NCBI GenBank assembly: GCA_002329675.1
Contig: DCUA01000182.1
Span: forward strand, 1,085 to 8,556
Source: Firmicutes bacterium UBA1426
Lineage (GTDB): Bacteria; Bacillota; Clostridia; Peptostreptococcales; Anaerovoracaceae
Direction of reading: 5' to 3'
DNA: 7,472 bases
The notes under the pieces are model-generated. The model searched no databases. It was not told the DNA's origin and was given only the letters and a program-made list of their open reading frames with translations. Every line of letters begins with the position of its first letter. The first letter of the stretch is position 1. Made by a program: the position numbers and the translations under genes. Below are positions 1-6,305 of this stretch, one piece after another.

Positions 1-16
1 GGGTCTGTCCCCGTGG
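1..16 (+). repeat. GGGTCTGTCCCCGTGG repeat copy at window edge
   Basis: The first 16 bases match one unit of the repeat family found again at 2701-2920; the closest is the unit at 2859-2874, identical over all 16 bases. The left part of the unit, and possibly more units, may lie outside the window. The copy sits only 17 bases before the AGGAGG of the dCMP deaminase gene, so it lies in the leader or promoter-proximal region of that operon. The GGG/CCC arms around TCTGT can pair as a small hairpin. Its function is unknown. Confidence 0.75.
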
Positions 17-33
17 TTGCCCCGTAGTTGAAA

Positions 34-39
34 AGGAGG
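34..39 (+). promoter_or_regulatory. Strong ribosome binding site of dCMP deaminase gene
   Basis: AGGAGG, extended on the left to AAAGGAGG, ends 9 nt before the ATG at 49. This spacing decides the start: the upstream in-frame TTG at 28 precedes the Shine-Dalgarno sequence and would translate it as coding sequence, so it is not used. Confidence 0.85.
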
Positions 40-48
40 AGTGAGAGG

Positions 49-504
49 ATGAACCGACCCAACTGGGATGAATACTTTATGCAAATGGCAGAAGTGGCCG
101 AAAAACGTTCAACCTGTACCCGGCGTAAGGTAGGAGCCGTCATCGTAAAGGACAACCGCATCATGGCCACCGGCTACAACGGCGTTCCTACAGGAATTCA
201 ACACTGCGAAGAGCGGGGTTGCCTGCGCGAACAGCTCAATGTGCCTTCCGGTCAACGCCACGAACTATGCCGGGGCCTCCATGCAGAGCAAAATGCCATC
301 ATACAAGCAGCCCACCTGGGCCAGAGCATAGCGGGAGGAACCCTCTACTGCACCACACAGCCCTGCGTGATTTGTGCAAAGATGATCATCAATGCCGGCA
401 TTAGCCGTATTGTTATTAAGGACGGTTATCCCGATGAACTGGCCGTGGAAATGTTAGATGAAGCAGGCTTGAAAGTCGAGATTTTAGAAAGAGAGAAAAA
501 ATGA
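49..504 (+). CDS. comEB: dCMP deaminase (ComEB-type cytidine/deoxycytidylate deaminase family)
   Basis: This 151-residue cytosolic zinc enzyme is predicted to deaminate dCMP to dUMP, feeding thymidylate synthase. Visible signatures are [11 protein letters not shown] (28-38), GYNG (42-45), the zinc ligand and proton-shuttle motif HAE (H78, E80) and PCVIC (P105, C106, C109), which supplies the other two zinc ligands. The insert with C53, C58, H71 and C74 before HAE resembles the extra zinc-binding region of dCMP deaminases rather than cytidine or guanine deaminases. The length fits the family (about 150-190). The start is ATG 49 because of the AGGAGG 9 nt upstream. The stop overlaps the next gene's start as ATGA (501-504), implying translational coupling to the glycopolymer gene. 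In Bacillus subtilis the homologue is ComEB, in the comE operon but not needed for competence. A different nucleotide deaminase specificity is possible but less likely. Confidence 0.93.
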   Translation: MNRPNWDEYFMQMAEVAEKRSTCTRRKVGAVIVKDNRIMATGYNGVPTGIQHCEERGCLREQLNVPSGQRHELCRGLHAEQNAIIQAAHLGQSIAGGTLYCTTQPCVICAKMIINAGISRIVIKDGYPDELAVEMLDEAGLKVEILEREKK

Positions 505-1592
505 TATCCGCAATATTTGTAATATTTTTCGTTGCACTGATCATTGCCTTTGCCTTGACACCCTTAGCAATAAAAGTTGCACCGAAAATCGGCGCTGTTG
601 ACATCCCCAAGGATGACAGACGCATGCATACAAAGACTATGCCCCGTTTCGGGGGTATCGCCATCTACCTGGGGAGCATGATAGCCATCGCGCTGTTCCT
701 TCCTGGCGTCATTGACGGACGGATGATAGGCATTGCCATCGGCGCCACCCTGATTCTTATCATGGGCATTGTGGATGATATCCGTGGCTTACCGGCAAAT
801 ATCAAGCTTGTTGGGCAGATTCTCAGCGCCTGTATTTTATTTGCGTTTTCCGTGAGGATTTCCTTTATAAGCGATCCTTTTGGAGCTGGAATCATTGAAT
901 TTCCATGGTTTGTCAGCCTCGTAGTGACGGTACTGTGGATTGTGGGCATTACAAATACCATTAACCTCATCGACGGTCTGGACGGACTGGCGGCAGGTAT
1001 CTGCTTCATTGCCACGATATCCATTGCTTATATTGCTTATGTGGATCAAAGATATGCTATTTGCATGGTCTTTATGGCTTTGGCCGGAAGCTGTTTGGGG
1101 TTTTTGCCCTGGAATTTTCATCCCGCAAAAATTTTCATGGGAGATGGCGGAGCCTTATATCTGGGCTTTATGATTGCAGCTATTTCAGTTATGAGCCCCA
1201 TGAAGAGTGCGACGGTCGTTGCAACGATTCTTCCAATTCTCGTGCTGGCCCTGCCCATTCTTGACACAGCCCTGGCTATTCTGCGGCGGCTGAAGAACGG
1301 CAGACCCATCATGGAGGCCGACAAAGGACATTTGCATCATCGGATCATGAATGTGGGAATGGGCCAGAAACGAACAGTGTTGACCCTCTATTGCATCAGC
1401 GGAATAATGGGTGTGGCGGCCATCCTTATCAGTCGGGATCTCTTTATCGACGCTTTGCTACTGATCGCTATCGCTGTCACCCTGATTTACGTCTTTATGA
1501 AGGATCGTGGTTTTGGCAAACCCTTTAATGGAAACTCGACAGAAGCACCTGTTACAATAGACGAGACAGCAGAAAATGAGGATATAGAATGA
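501..1592 (+). CDS. tagO: Undecaprenyl-phosphate GlcNAc-1-phosphate transferase (TagO/WecA, MraY family)
   Basis: This 363-residue polytopic membrane enzyme is predicted to transfer GlcNAc-1-phosphate from UDP-GlcNAc to undecaprenyl phosphate at the cytoplasmic face, the first committed step of wall teichoic acid and similar glycopolymers. Family landmarks appear in order: [15 protein letters not shown] (38-52), the Mg-binding DD at 92-93 (GIVDDIRG), [15 protein letters not shown] (152-166), the [15 protein letters not shown] stretch (203-217) with catalytic D215, and GHLHHR (276-281). The last motif is typical of the WecA/TagO/WbpL branch and argues against MraY. About 10-11 hydrophobic helices span the chain. 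The hydrophilic acidic tail after 335 is not conserved in the family as I know it. The ATG at 501 overlaps the previous stop, with only a weak GAAAGAGAG site upstream, so expression probably depends on coupling. The downstream epimerase supports a surface-polymer role. The exact sugar (GlcNAc or another HexNAc) is inferred. Confidence 0.93.
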   Translation: MISAIFVIFFVALIIAFALTPLAIKVAPKIGAVDIPKDDRRMHTKTMPRFGGIAIYLGSMIAIALFLPGVIDGRMIGIAIGATLILIMGIVDDIRGLPANIKLVGQILSACILFAFSVRISFISDPFGAGIIEFPWFVSLVVTVLWIVGITNTINLIDGLDGLAAGICFIATISIAYIAYVDQRYAICMVFMALAGSCLGFLPWNFHPAKIFMGDGGALYLGFMIAAISVMSPMKSATVVATILPILVLALPILDTALAILRRLKNGRPIMEADKGHLHHRIMNVGMGQKRTVLTLYCISGIMGVAAILISRDLFIDALLLIAIAVTLIYVFMKDRGFGKPFNGNSTEAPVTIDETAENEDIE

Positions 1593-2692
1593 AGATTTTG
1601 ACCGTATTTGGAACAAGACCGGAAGCCATTAAAATGGCCCCTCTGGTTCGCCAATTAGAGAAAGAGCCCGGACTGGAGTCCGTCGTTTGCGTTACCGCAC
1701 AGCATAGAGAGATGCTGGATCAGGTACTGGAACTTTTTGAACTGACCCCGGACTTTGATCTCAACGTCATGAAGCCCAACCAGAGCGTCAGCCAGATCAG
1801 TACCAACGTACTACTGGGTATGGAAAGGGTATTAAATGAAGTGCAGCCGGACATGGTTCTGGTCCACGGCGATACCACCACTACCTTCGCGTCGGCTCTG
1901 GCAGCCTTTTATCAGAAGATCCCGGTAGGCCATGTGGAGGCGGGCCTTAGGACCTATGATAAATATTCGCCTTATCCGGAGGAGATGAACCGGATCCTTA
2001 CCGGCCATATCGCTGAGCTTCATTTTGCGCCCACGGAGAGAAACCGGCAGAATCTGCTCAAAGAAAACATTGCCGATGACAAGATATTTATAACGGGGAA
2101 CACCGTTATTGATGCTCTGCTCACTGTAGCAGAGAAGCCCTACGAATTCGAGGATGAAACCCTCATGCGGATCGATTTTGATCGCCACAGAGTCATCACT
2201 GTGACCTGTCATCGCCGGGAGAACCTGGGTGAGAACATGATAAACATCTTCAGTGCCGTGAGGGATATTGCCCGGGAATTCGACGATGTAGAGATCGTCT
2301 ATCCGGTCCACTTAAACCCCAAGGTCCGGGCGGCGGCAGACGAAGTGCTGGGCGGAACAGAGCGTGTGCACCTGATCCAACCCCTTCAGTATCAGCCATT
2401 TGTCAACCTGATGGCCAGATCCCACTTCATCATAACCGACTCCGGCGGGATGCAGGAGGAGGCTCCGGCTCTTGGAAAACCCGTTCTGGTAGTAAGAAGG
2501 GAAACAGAGAGGCCGGAGGCCGTCGAAGCCGGTACGGTGAAACTTGCGGGAGTCGAGAGGGATACCATTTACTCCCTGGCCAAGGAACTTCTCACAGATC
2601 AAAGGATTTATGACGCCATGGCAAAAGCCGTGAATCCTTATGGTGACGGAAAGGCCTGCCAAAGAATTACAGACATAATAAAATCCCTGTAA
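1589..2692 (+). CDS. wecB: UDP-N-acetylglucosamine 2-epimerase, non-hydrolysing (WecB/MnaA)
   Basis: This 367-residue cytosolic enzyme is predicted to interconvert UDP-GlcNAc and UDP-ManNAc, the latter being the donor for ManNAc-containing linkage units and surface polysaccharides. It has the two-domain GT-B-like fold and the full set of family motifs: GTRPEAIK (8-15), HGDTTTT (93-99, with D95), HVEAGLR (115-121, with E117), PEEMNR (130-135, with E131), the CHRRENLG loop (207-214, with H208 and R210), PVHLNP (239-244), DSGGMQEEA (284-292) and RRETERPE (303-310). Residues equivalent to the catalytic and allosteric positions known in bacterial enzymes are present, so it should be active. The length is normal (about 360-385). 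ATG 1589 overlaps the tagO stop (ATGA) and has GAGG 8 nt upstream. No UDP-ManNAc dehydrogenase or glycosyltransferase gene follows; the operon ends at the repeat cluster. Confidence 0.95.
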   Translation: MKILTVFGTRPEAIKMAPLVRQLEKEPGLESVVCVTAQHREMLDQVLELFELTPDFDLNVMKPNQSVSQISTNVLLGMERVLNEVQPDMVLVHGDTTTTFASALAAFYQKIPVGHVEAGLRTYDKYSPYPEEMNRILTGHIAELHFAPTERNRQNLLKENIADDKIFITGNTVIDALLTVAEKPYEFEDETLMRIDFDRHRVITVTCHRRENLGENMINIFSAVRDIAREFDDVEIVYPVHLNPKVRAAADEVLGGTERVHLIQPLQYQPFVNLMARSHFIITDSGGMQEEAPALGKPVLVVRRETERPEAVEAGTVKLAGVERDTIYSLAKELLTDQRIYDAMAKAVNPYGDGKACQRITDIIKSL

Positions 2693-2708
2693 AACAGCCA
2701 GGGGGACA

Positions 2709-2739
2709 GACCCAGCCAGAGGGACAGACACTTTGGCTG
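2709..2739 (+). repeat. Left arm of a perfect 31-nt inverted repeat
   Basis: Bases 2709-2739 are the exact reverse complement of 2884-2914. The arm contains a shorter palindrome, CAGCCA at 2713-2718 with TGGCTG at 2734-2739, flanking a GAGGGACAGACAC core. Beyond the perfect arms the similarity resumes: 2747-2765 pairs with 2858-2876 at 18 of 19 positions. Confidence 0.9.
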
Positions 2740-2778
2740 AAAAGTGACCCACAGGGACAGACCCCGGGGCAGGTAAAT

Positions 2779-2809
2779 TTGTTAAAGGCACTGATTTCAA
2801 CACTATTAT
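2779..2809 (+). promoter_or_regulatory. Candidate promoter for the MATE gene in the unique centre of the repeat cluster
   Basis: TTGTTA at 2779-2784 (4 of 6 to TTGACA) and TATTAT at 2804-2809 (5 of 6 to TATAAT) are separated by 19 bases, slightly longer than the ideal 17. This is the only AT-rich stretch between wecB and the MATE gene. If used, transcription would begin near 2816, downstream of the ATG at 2808, leaving a leader of about 135 bases that holds three hairpin units before TTG 2952. It is inferred from consensus similarity only. Confidence 0.35.
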
Positions 2810-2883
2810 GAACATAGAACCACGGGGGTCTGTCCCCCTGGGTTCAAAAGCAACCAAGGGGTCTGTCCCCGTGGGTGCAAAAG

Positions 2884-2914
2884 CAGCCAAAGTGTCTGTC
2901 CCTCTGGCTGGGTC
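2884..2914 (-). repeat. Right arm of the perfect 31-nt inverted repeat
   Basis: This is the exact reverse complement of 2709-2739. Just outside the arms the two sides diverge by a simple difference. The left side reads GGGGACAGACCC, while the reverse complement of the right side reads GGGGACCC, as if ACAG had been lost between repeated AC dinucleotides. This suggests that the outer unit on the right once matched the left and then suffered a 4-base slippage deletion. Confidence 0.88.
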
Positions 2915-2951
2915 CCCGGGGCTGAATTTTACGAATACAGGAATAACGAAC

Positions 2952-4322
2952 TTGATAGATAAAGAGAATATTGTCATTGAATCAAAATCCCTATACAGAA
3001 CCCTGCGCCGGGTAGCATTACCTATCGCATTGCAGAGCCTCATAGCCTCTTCCCTCAACCTGATCGACACCCTCATGGTAGGTAGTCTGGGTGAGGTGGA
3101 ACTGGCTTCTGTTGGTCTGTCCACTCAGCTTTTCTTTATACACTGGGGTGTTCTCTTTGGCTTTTCCAGCGGTGCATCCGCCTTCATGTCTCAGTTTTGG
3201 GGTGTCAAAGACCTTCACAATATCAGAAGGGTATTGGGCTTTGCCGTGACCTTCTGCTTTAGCATCGGTATGATCTTTTTCATCGCTGCAACCTTTTTCC
3301 CTGAGATGGTGCTTCGCTTATTTACGGATATTCCCGAAGCCATCGAAATGGGAAGTGGATTTCTCCGCCGATTTGCCCTAAGCTTCCTTACCGTTTCTAT
3401 TACGGTGCCCTGCACCGCAGCGTTGCGCTCCACCCAGCAAACGCAGATTCCCCTATACATAAGCATAGTCGTTTTCTCCACCAATACCCTCCTGGCCTAC
3501 CTGCTTATTTTCGGGAAATTCGGTTTGCCTGCGATGGGCATCATGGGCGCTGCAACAGCAATTCTCATTGCAAGAACTTTGGAACTGACGCTGGTTCTCT
3601 TCGTGATCTTTGGAAAGCACAACATCCTGGCCGGACCGCTGAAAGAGTTCTTTTCCTGGCGGAGGATCCTGGTTGTCAGGGTACTCACCAGCGCCCTGCC
3701 CGTCACCGTCAACGAGACCATGTGGAGCCTGGGAATGGCAACCTACAACGCTTTTTACGGCCGAATGGGCATCACCGAATACGCGGCCATACAGGCCAGC
3801 AACACCATAAATCAGTTGTTTATACTGGCCATCTTCAGCCTGGGAGATGCCTTGCTGATTCTTGTCGGACAGCGGATTGGAATGGGACAACTGGATTACG
3901 CCTTTGCCCTTGCAAAGAGGTTGCTCGGAATAGGCATCAAAGTAGGGCTTATTTCCGGAAGCCTGCTGATCATCAGCTCCCGCTTTATCGTGCAATTGTT
4001 TAACTTCACCGACGAAGGCCGCTATTACATGCTATGGATCCTGGCCATTTATGGCTGCATGATGTGGCTAAAAGTATACGGCGGATTGAATATCGTGGGA
4101 ACCCTGCGTTGCGGTGGTGACACCAGATTTGCCATGATTGTAGAGGTAGGTTGCGTGTGGGGGATCGGCGTACCCTTAGTCTTTTTCGGCGTCTTTTTTA
4201 CAGACCTGCCAGTGTACTTAATTGTTATGATGGCTCAGGCGGAAGAGTTCGGCAAGAGCCTGTTCTGCCGCCGCCGCTTCTATTCAAAGAAATGGCTTAA
4301 CAACCTGATACACGATATCTAA
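2952..4322 (+). CDS. MATE family efflux transporter (NorM/DinF-like)
   Basis: This polytopic membrane antiporter is predicted to export drugs or other organic cations in exchange for Na+ or H+. From TTG 2952 it is 456 residues, the usual MATE length, with about 12 hydrophobic segments in two halves. The first half opens with VALPIALQSLIASSLNLIDT (21-40), then MVGSLGE (42-48). The second half opens near 243-265 (LTSALPVTVNETMWSLG). GTLRCGGDTR (383-392) matches the family's G-LRGGGDT signature, and the chain ends with the typical basic RRRFYSKKW (440-448). The frame is open back to ATG 2808 (504 residues), adding 48 residues made mostly of repeat-encoded GSVP units. I prefer TTG 2952 because AGGA lies 9 nt upstream, ATG 2808 has no nearby ribosome binding site, and a possible -10 overlaps it. 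Substrate is unknown. The gene is separated from wecB by the repeat cluster and converges with the ABC operon. Confidence 0.93.
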   Translation: MIDKENIVIESKSLYRTLRRVALPIALQSLIASSLNLIDTLMVGSLGEVELASVGLSTQLFFIHWGVLFGFSSGASAFMSQFWGVKDLHNIRRVLGFAVTFCFSIGMIFFIAATFFPEMVLRLFTDIPEAIEMGSGFLRRFALSFLTVSITVPCTAALRSTQQTQIPLYISIVVFSTNTLLAYLLIFGKFGLPAMGIMGAATAILIARTLELTLVLFVIFGKHNILAGPLKEFFSWRRILVVRVLTSALPVTVNETMWSLGMATYNAFYGRMGITEYAAIQASNTINQLFILAIFSLGDALLILVGQRIGMGQLDYAFALAKRLLGIGIKVGLISGSLLIISSRFIVQLFNFTDEGRYYMLWILAIYGCMMWLKVYGGLNIVGTLRCGGDTRFAMIVEVGCVWGIGVPLVFFGVFFTDLPVYLIVMMAQAEEFGKSLFCRRRFYSKKWLNNLIHDI

Positions 4323-4325
4323 GAA

Positions 4326-4352
4326 GTAAGAAAAGCAGGAGACTTTCTTTAC
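4326..4352. terminator. Weak hairpin between convergent genes, possible bidirectional terminator
   Basis: GTAAGAAAAG (4326-4335) and CTTTCTTTAC (4343-4352) can pair over 10 positions with two adjacent mismatches around a 7-base loop. The MATE stop and the ABC ATPase stop are only 26 bases apart, so the hairpin overlaps the ATPase stop codon. It is AT-rich and has no following T tract beyond its own arm, so termination strength is doubtful. No other terminator-like structure is visible here. Confidence 0.25.
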
Positions 4353-5107
4353 GCAGTCCGCCGGTGCTTGCAATTATTAGGGGCCAGACATTCCCACAGA
4401 TCCTCGGGCAACCTGTCCTTCGTTTTATAGTCATTGATGATCCGGCCGTCCTTCATCTCGATAACCCGGTCGGATTTTTCCGCGATATGCCGATCATGTG
4501 TAACAATAAGAAAAGACATGCCCAAATCCCGGTTGATATTCCGAAGAAGCTCATAGACCTGATCCGTGGAATCGGAATCCAGGTTTCCCGTGGGTTCATC
4601 CGCAAGAACCAGATTGGGGTCGTTAATCAGAGCGCGGGCAATGGACACCCTCTGCTGCTGGCCGCCGGATAAATTGGTGGCCATGTTTTTCATGCGATCC
4701 TTCAAACCCACCAATTCTAGCAATTCCATGGCACGAGCCTCCCTTTTCCTGTCTGCTTTCCCCGATTCGATCCACGTGGGCAATAGTACGTTTTCCAGAG
4801 CGGTAAATTCGGGCAACAAATGATGAAACTGAAAAATAAATCCAATATTACGGTTTCGAAACTGAGCCATCTCCAAATCGTTCATTCCGGAAAGGTCCTT
4901 GTCCCGGAAGAGAAGCTTCCCGCTGGTCGGTCGGTCCAGGGCCCCCAACATGTTGAGTAGCGTGCTTTTTCCGCTCCCCGACTGGCCAATGATACTGGCA
5001 AACTCTTTAACGTTCAGCTTGACACTCACATCGTCCAAGGCCCTTGTGATGACTTCAGTTCCGTATTCTCGTACGAGGTTCTGACCCATGAGCAGTGTAT
5101 TATCCAT
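4349..5107 (-). CDS. ABC transporter ATP-binding protein, LolD/MacB/YknY type
   Basis: This is the cytosolic ATPase of the adjacent FtsX-fold permease, 252 residues. All nucleotide-binding motifs are intact: Walker A GQSGSGKS (41-48), Q-loop Q93 in FIFQFHHLLPEFTALENV (typical of the LolD/MacB subfamily), signature LSGGQQQR (146-153), Walker B LVLADE (166-171), D-loop NLDS (175-178) and switch histidine H204 in VTHD. The chain is about 20-30 residues longer than the minimal LolD and ends in a basic tail with two cysteines (C240, C246) that I do not recognise as a known motif. The ATG at 5107 has GGAGG 9 nt upstream (complement of 5117-5121), inside the end of the permease gene. The two genes overlap by 8 bp, implying coupled translation. 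It is the last gene of a three-gene operon. Homologues include Bacillus YknY and E. coli MacB/LolD domains; the transported substrate cannot be read from the sequence. Confidence 0.93.
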   Translation of the reverse strand: MDNTLLMGQNLVREYGTEVITRALDDVSVKLNVKEFASIIGQSGSGKSTLLNMLGALDRPTSGKLLFRDKDLSGMNDLEMAQFRNRNIGFIFQFHHLLPEFTALENVLLPTWIESGKADRKREARAMELLELVGLKDRMKNMATNLSGGQQQRVSIARALINDPNLVLADEPTGNLDSDSTDQVYELLRNINRDLGMSFLIVTHDRHIAEKSDRVIEMKDGRIINDYKTKDRLPEDLWECLAPNNCKHRRTA

Positions 5108-6305
5108 TTTTTATTGCCTCCATAGGGTTCATATTTGCTGACCGCTTTGCGGGAATGACCGAAGCGATAGCGCCTGCAAAGGTGGCGATGGCCGCCAACA
5201 GGAAAACGTTTCTCCATTGATATGTGATGCTGAAGGACAAACCTTCAACCGAATTAAAACTGCCGAGGAGAAGAATCCCCAGGCCGATTCCCGCAAAGGA
5301 TCCCAATATGCCCAGCAGCAGCCCTTGCAGGATGAAGATTCTGCTGGTGCTTTTTTTCGTGGTACCCATTGCTTTTAATATACCGATTTCCTTGGATTTC
5401 TGAATGACAGAAACGGCCAGCACGCTGGCAATGCCAAGAGTAATGGACAAAATTACGAAAAACTGTATGGTGTACGAGGAACTGCTCTGGCTGGATAATG
5501 CAGTTAGAAGTTGCTGGTTTAATTCCATCCAGTCTTCCACTTTTACGTTGTCCAGGGATTCCTTCCATTTGCCGGCGATAAGATCGGCTTCGAAGGGGTC
5601 CCGGATCTGTACTTCAATGGAAGACACTGCATCCCCCGTGTTAAACAACTTCTGCGTCCGTCTAAGGTCCATGAAAATCAAAGAGCTATTGGCTGCTTCA
5701 TTTTGAAGGTCAAAAGCACCGCCAACTAACAGGCGTACCGTACCACCGTTGGGGAGAAGCAAATTGAAGTTATCTCCCGACTCCAGGCCCATATCCTGAG
5801 CCAAGGTAGAGCCGATGACAGCAGTGTTTCCCTCAATCAAGGGATTGCCGGTGACCATTCTGTCGGAAATCTCATAGATCAGGTCGGCCTCATCCAGAAA
5901 CACGCCCTTGATTTGAACGGAGCGATCGATACCGCCACTTCGTACCAGTGCAGTTCCTTGAAGCGTAGGCGAAATGGCAGTCACCATTTCTTCCCCGGCA
6001 AGTTCGTCCACGATGAGTGACCAATTGTCTATATTCTTTCTTGTAGAAACCGCATTGCCCCGAAAAAGCAAGTCATCTGACACATCGGCATTCAGCGTCC
6101 GGGTTACTACATCTTCTGAACTTTTTAGGGTGATATGGGCACTGTTTCCGATGGTTTCATCCACGAGGCTATCCTGCAGGCTGGTGATGAGAGACCCGAG
6201 GAATATCTGCACAGCTACGCCTACTGCGATACCGATAATAATGAAGAGGGTTTGGCTCTTACCGCTGAGCATAAAGCGAAGGGCCATCTTTAATTCGAAT
6301 TTCAA
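5100..6305 (-). CDS. ABC transporter permease, MacB/LolC/FtsX fold (YknZ-like)
   Basis: This 401-residue inner-membrane subunit has the type VII ABC architecture: TM1 at about 19-40, a large extracytoplasmic MacB_PCD-like domain at about 41-275, then TM2 (279-301), TM3 (324-349) and TM4 (367-386). Characteristic FtsX-family features are KSKEIGILKAMG (303-314) just after TM2 and the C-terminal IPAKRSANMNPMEAIKNG, expected to contact the ATPase. Such proteins act as mechanotransmission dimers rather than classical channels, driving export or extraction of peptides, lipids or antibiotics with an adaptor protein. The start is a TTG at 6305, which overlaps the preceding stop as TTGA (6302-6305) and has GGAAGGGGAA 6 nt or so upstream (complement of 6311-6320). 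The next in-frame ATG, 6287, has no ribosome binding site. The adjacent ATPase lacks membrane helices, so this is the split YknYZ layout, not fused MacB. Confidence 0.92.
   Translation of the reverse strand: MKFELKMALRFMLSGKSQTLFIIIGIAVGVAVQIFLGSLITSLQDSLVDETIGNSAHITLKSSEDVVTRTLNADVSDDLLFRGNAVSTRKNIDNWSLIVDELAGEEMVTAISPTLQGTALVRSGGIDRSVQIKGVFLDEADLIYEISDRMVTGNPLIEGNTAVIGSTLAQDMGLESGDNFNLLLPNGGTVRLLVGGAFDLQNEAANSSLIFMDLRRTQKLFNTGDAVSSIEVQIRDPFEADLIAGKWKESLDNVKVEDWMELNQQLLTALSSQSSSSYTIQFFVILSITLGIASVLAVSVIQKSKEIGILKAMGTTKKSTSRIFILQGLLLGILGSFAGIGLGILLLGSFNSVEGLSFSITYQWRNVFLLAAIATFAGAIASVIPAKRSANMNPMEAIKNG

Larger units (their letters stand above)
2695..2924. repeat. Cluster of GGGGTCTGTCCCC-type imperfect palindromes in head-to-head arrangement
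   Basis: Three units read GGGACAGAC on the plus strand, with their ACAGA cores at 2706, 2724 and 2757. Three read TCTGTCCC, with their TCTGT cores at 2829, 2862 and 2895. Cores are 33 bases apart within the plus-oriented set and also between 2724 and 2757; the outermost left pair is 18 apart. Each unit is itself an imperfect palindrome of G-rich and C-rich arms around TCTGT (for example 2824-2838 and 2854-2874). The two halves form a larger inverted repeat with a unique AT-rich centre at about 2767-2819. It sits between wecB and the MATE gene, and no run of T follows a hairpin, so it is not a textbook intrinsic terminator although it may impede transcription. I recall similar GGGGACAGACCCC repeats dispersed in clostridial genomes. 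This is memory, not a search. Confidence 0.85.

Noticed and set aside
28..48. Upstream TTG start for the dCMP deaminase adding seven residues
   Set aside because: The TTG precedes and would translate through the strong AGGAGG at 34-39; the ATG at 49 is correctly spaced from it.
2701..2770. Intrinsic terminator after wecB
   Set aside because: GC-rich hairpins are present, but no T tract follows any of them, so the canonical signature is missing; termination is possible but not supported.
2701..2924. CRISPR array
   Set aside because: The units are about 13 bases in 33-base steps, inverted about a centre, and lie in a cluster of six. The intervening sequences are related to one another rather than unique spacers, and there are no cas genes.
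2312..3124. Long minus-strand open frame of 270 codons across the end of wecB, the repeats and the MATE start
   Set aside because: It is antisense to two well-supported genes, the product resembles no family, and its repetitive GTDP/GSVP stretches are only the repeat units read in reverse. Absence of stops follows from the GC-rich repeat.
3453..3995. Minus-strand 180-codon frame within the MATE gene
   Set aside because: It is antisense to clearly conserved transmembrane coding sequence and its low-hydrophobicity, Q/G/D-rich product is typical of a reverse-strand shadow of a membrane protein.
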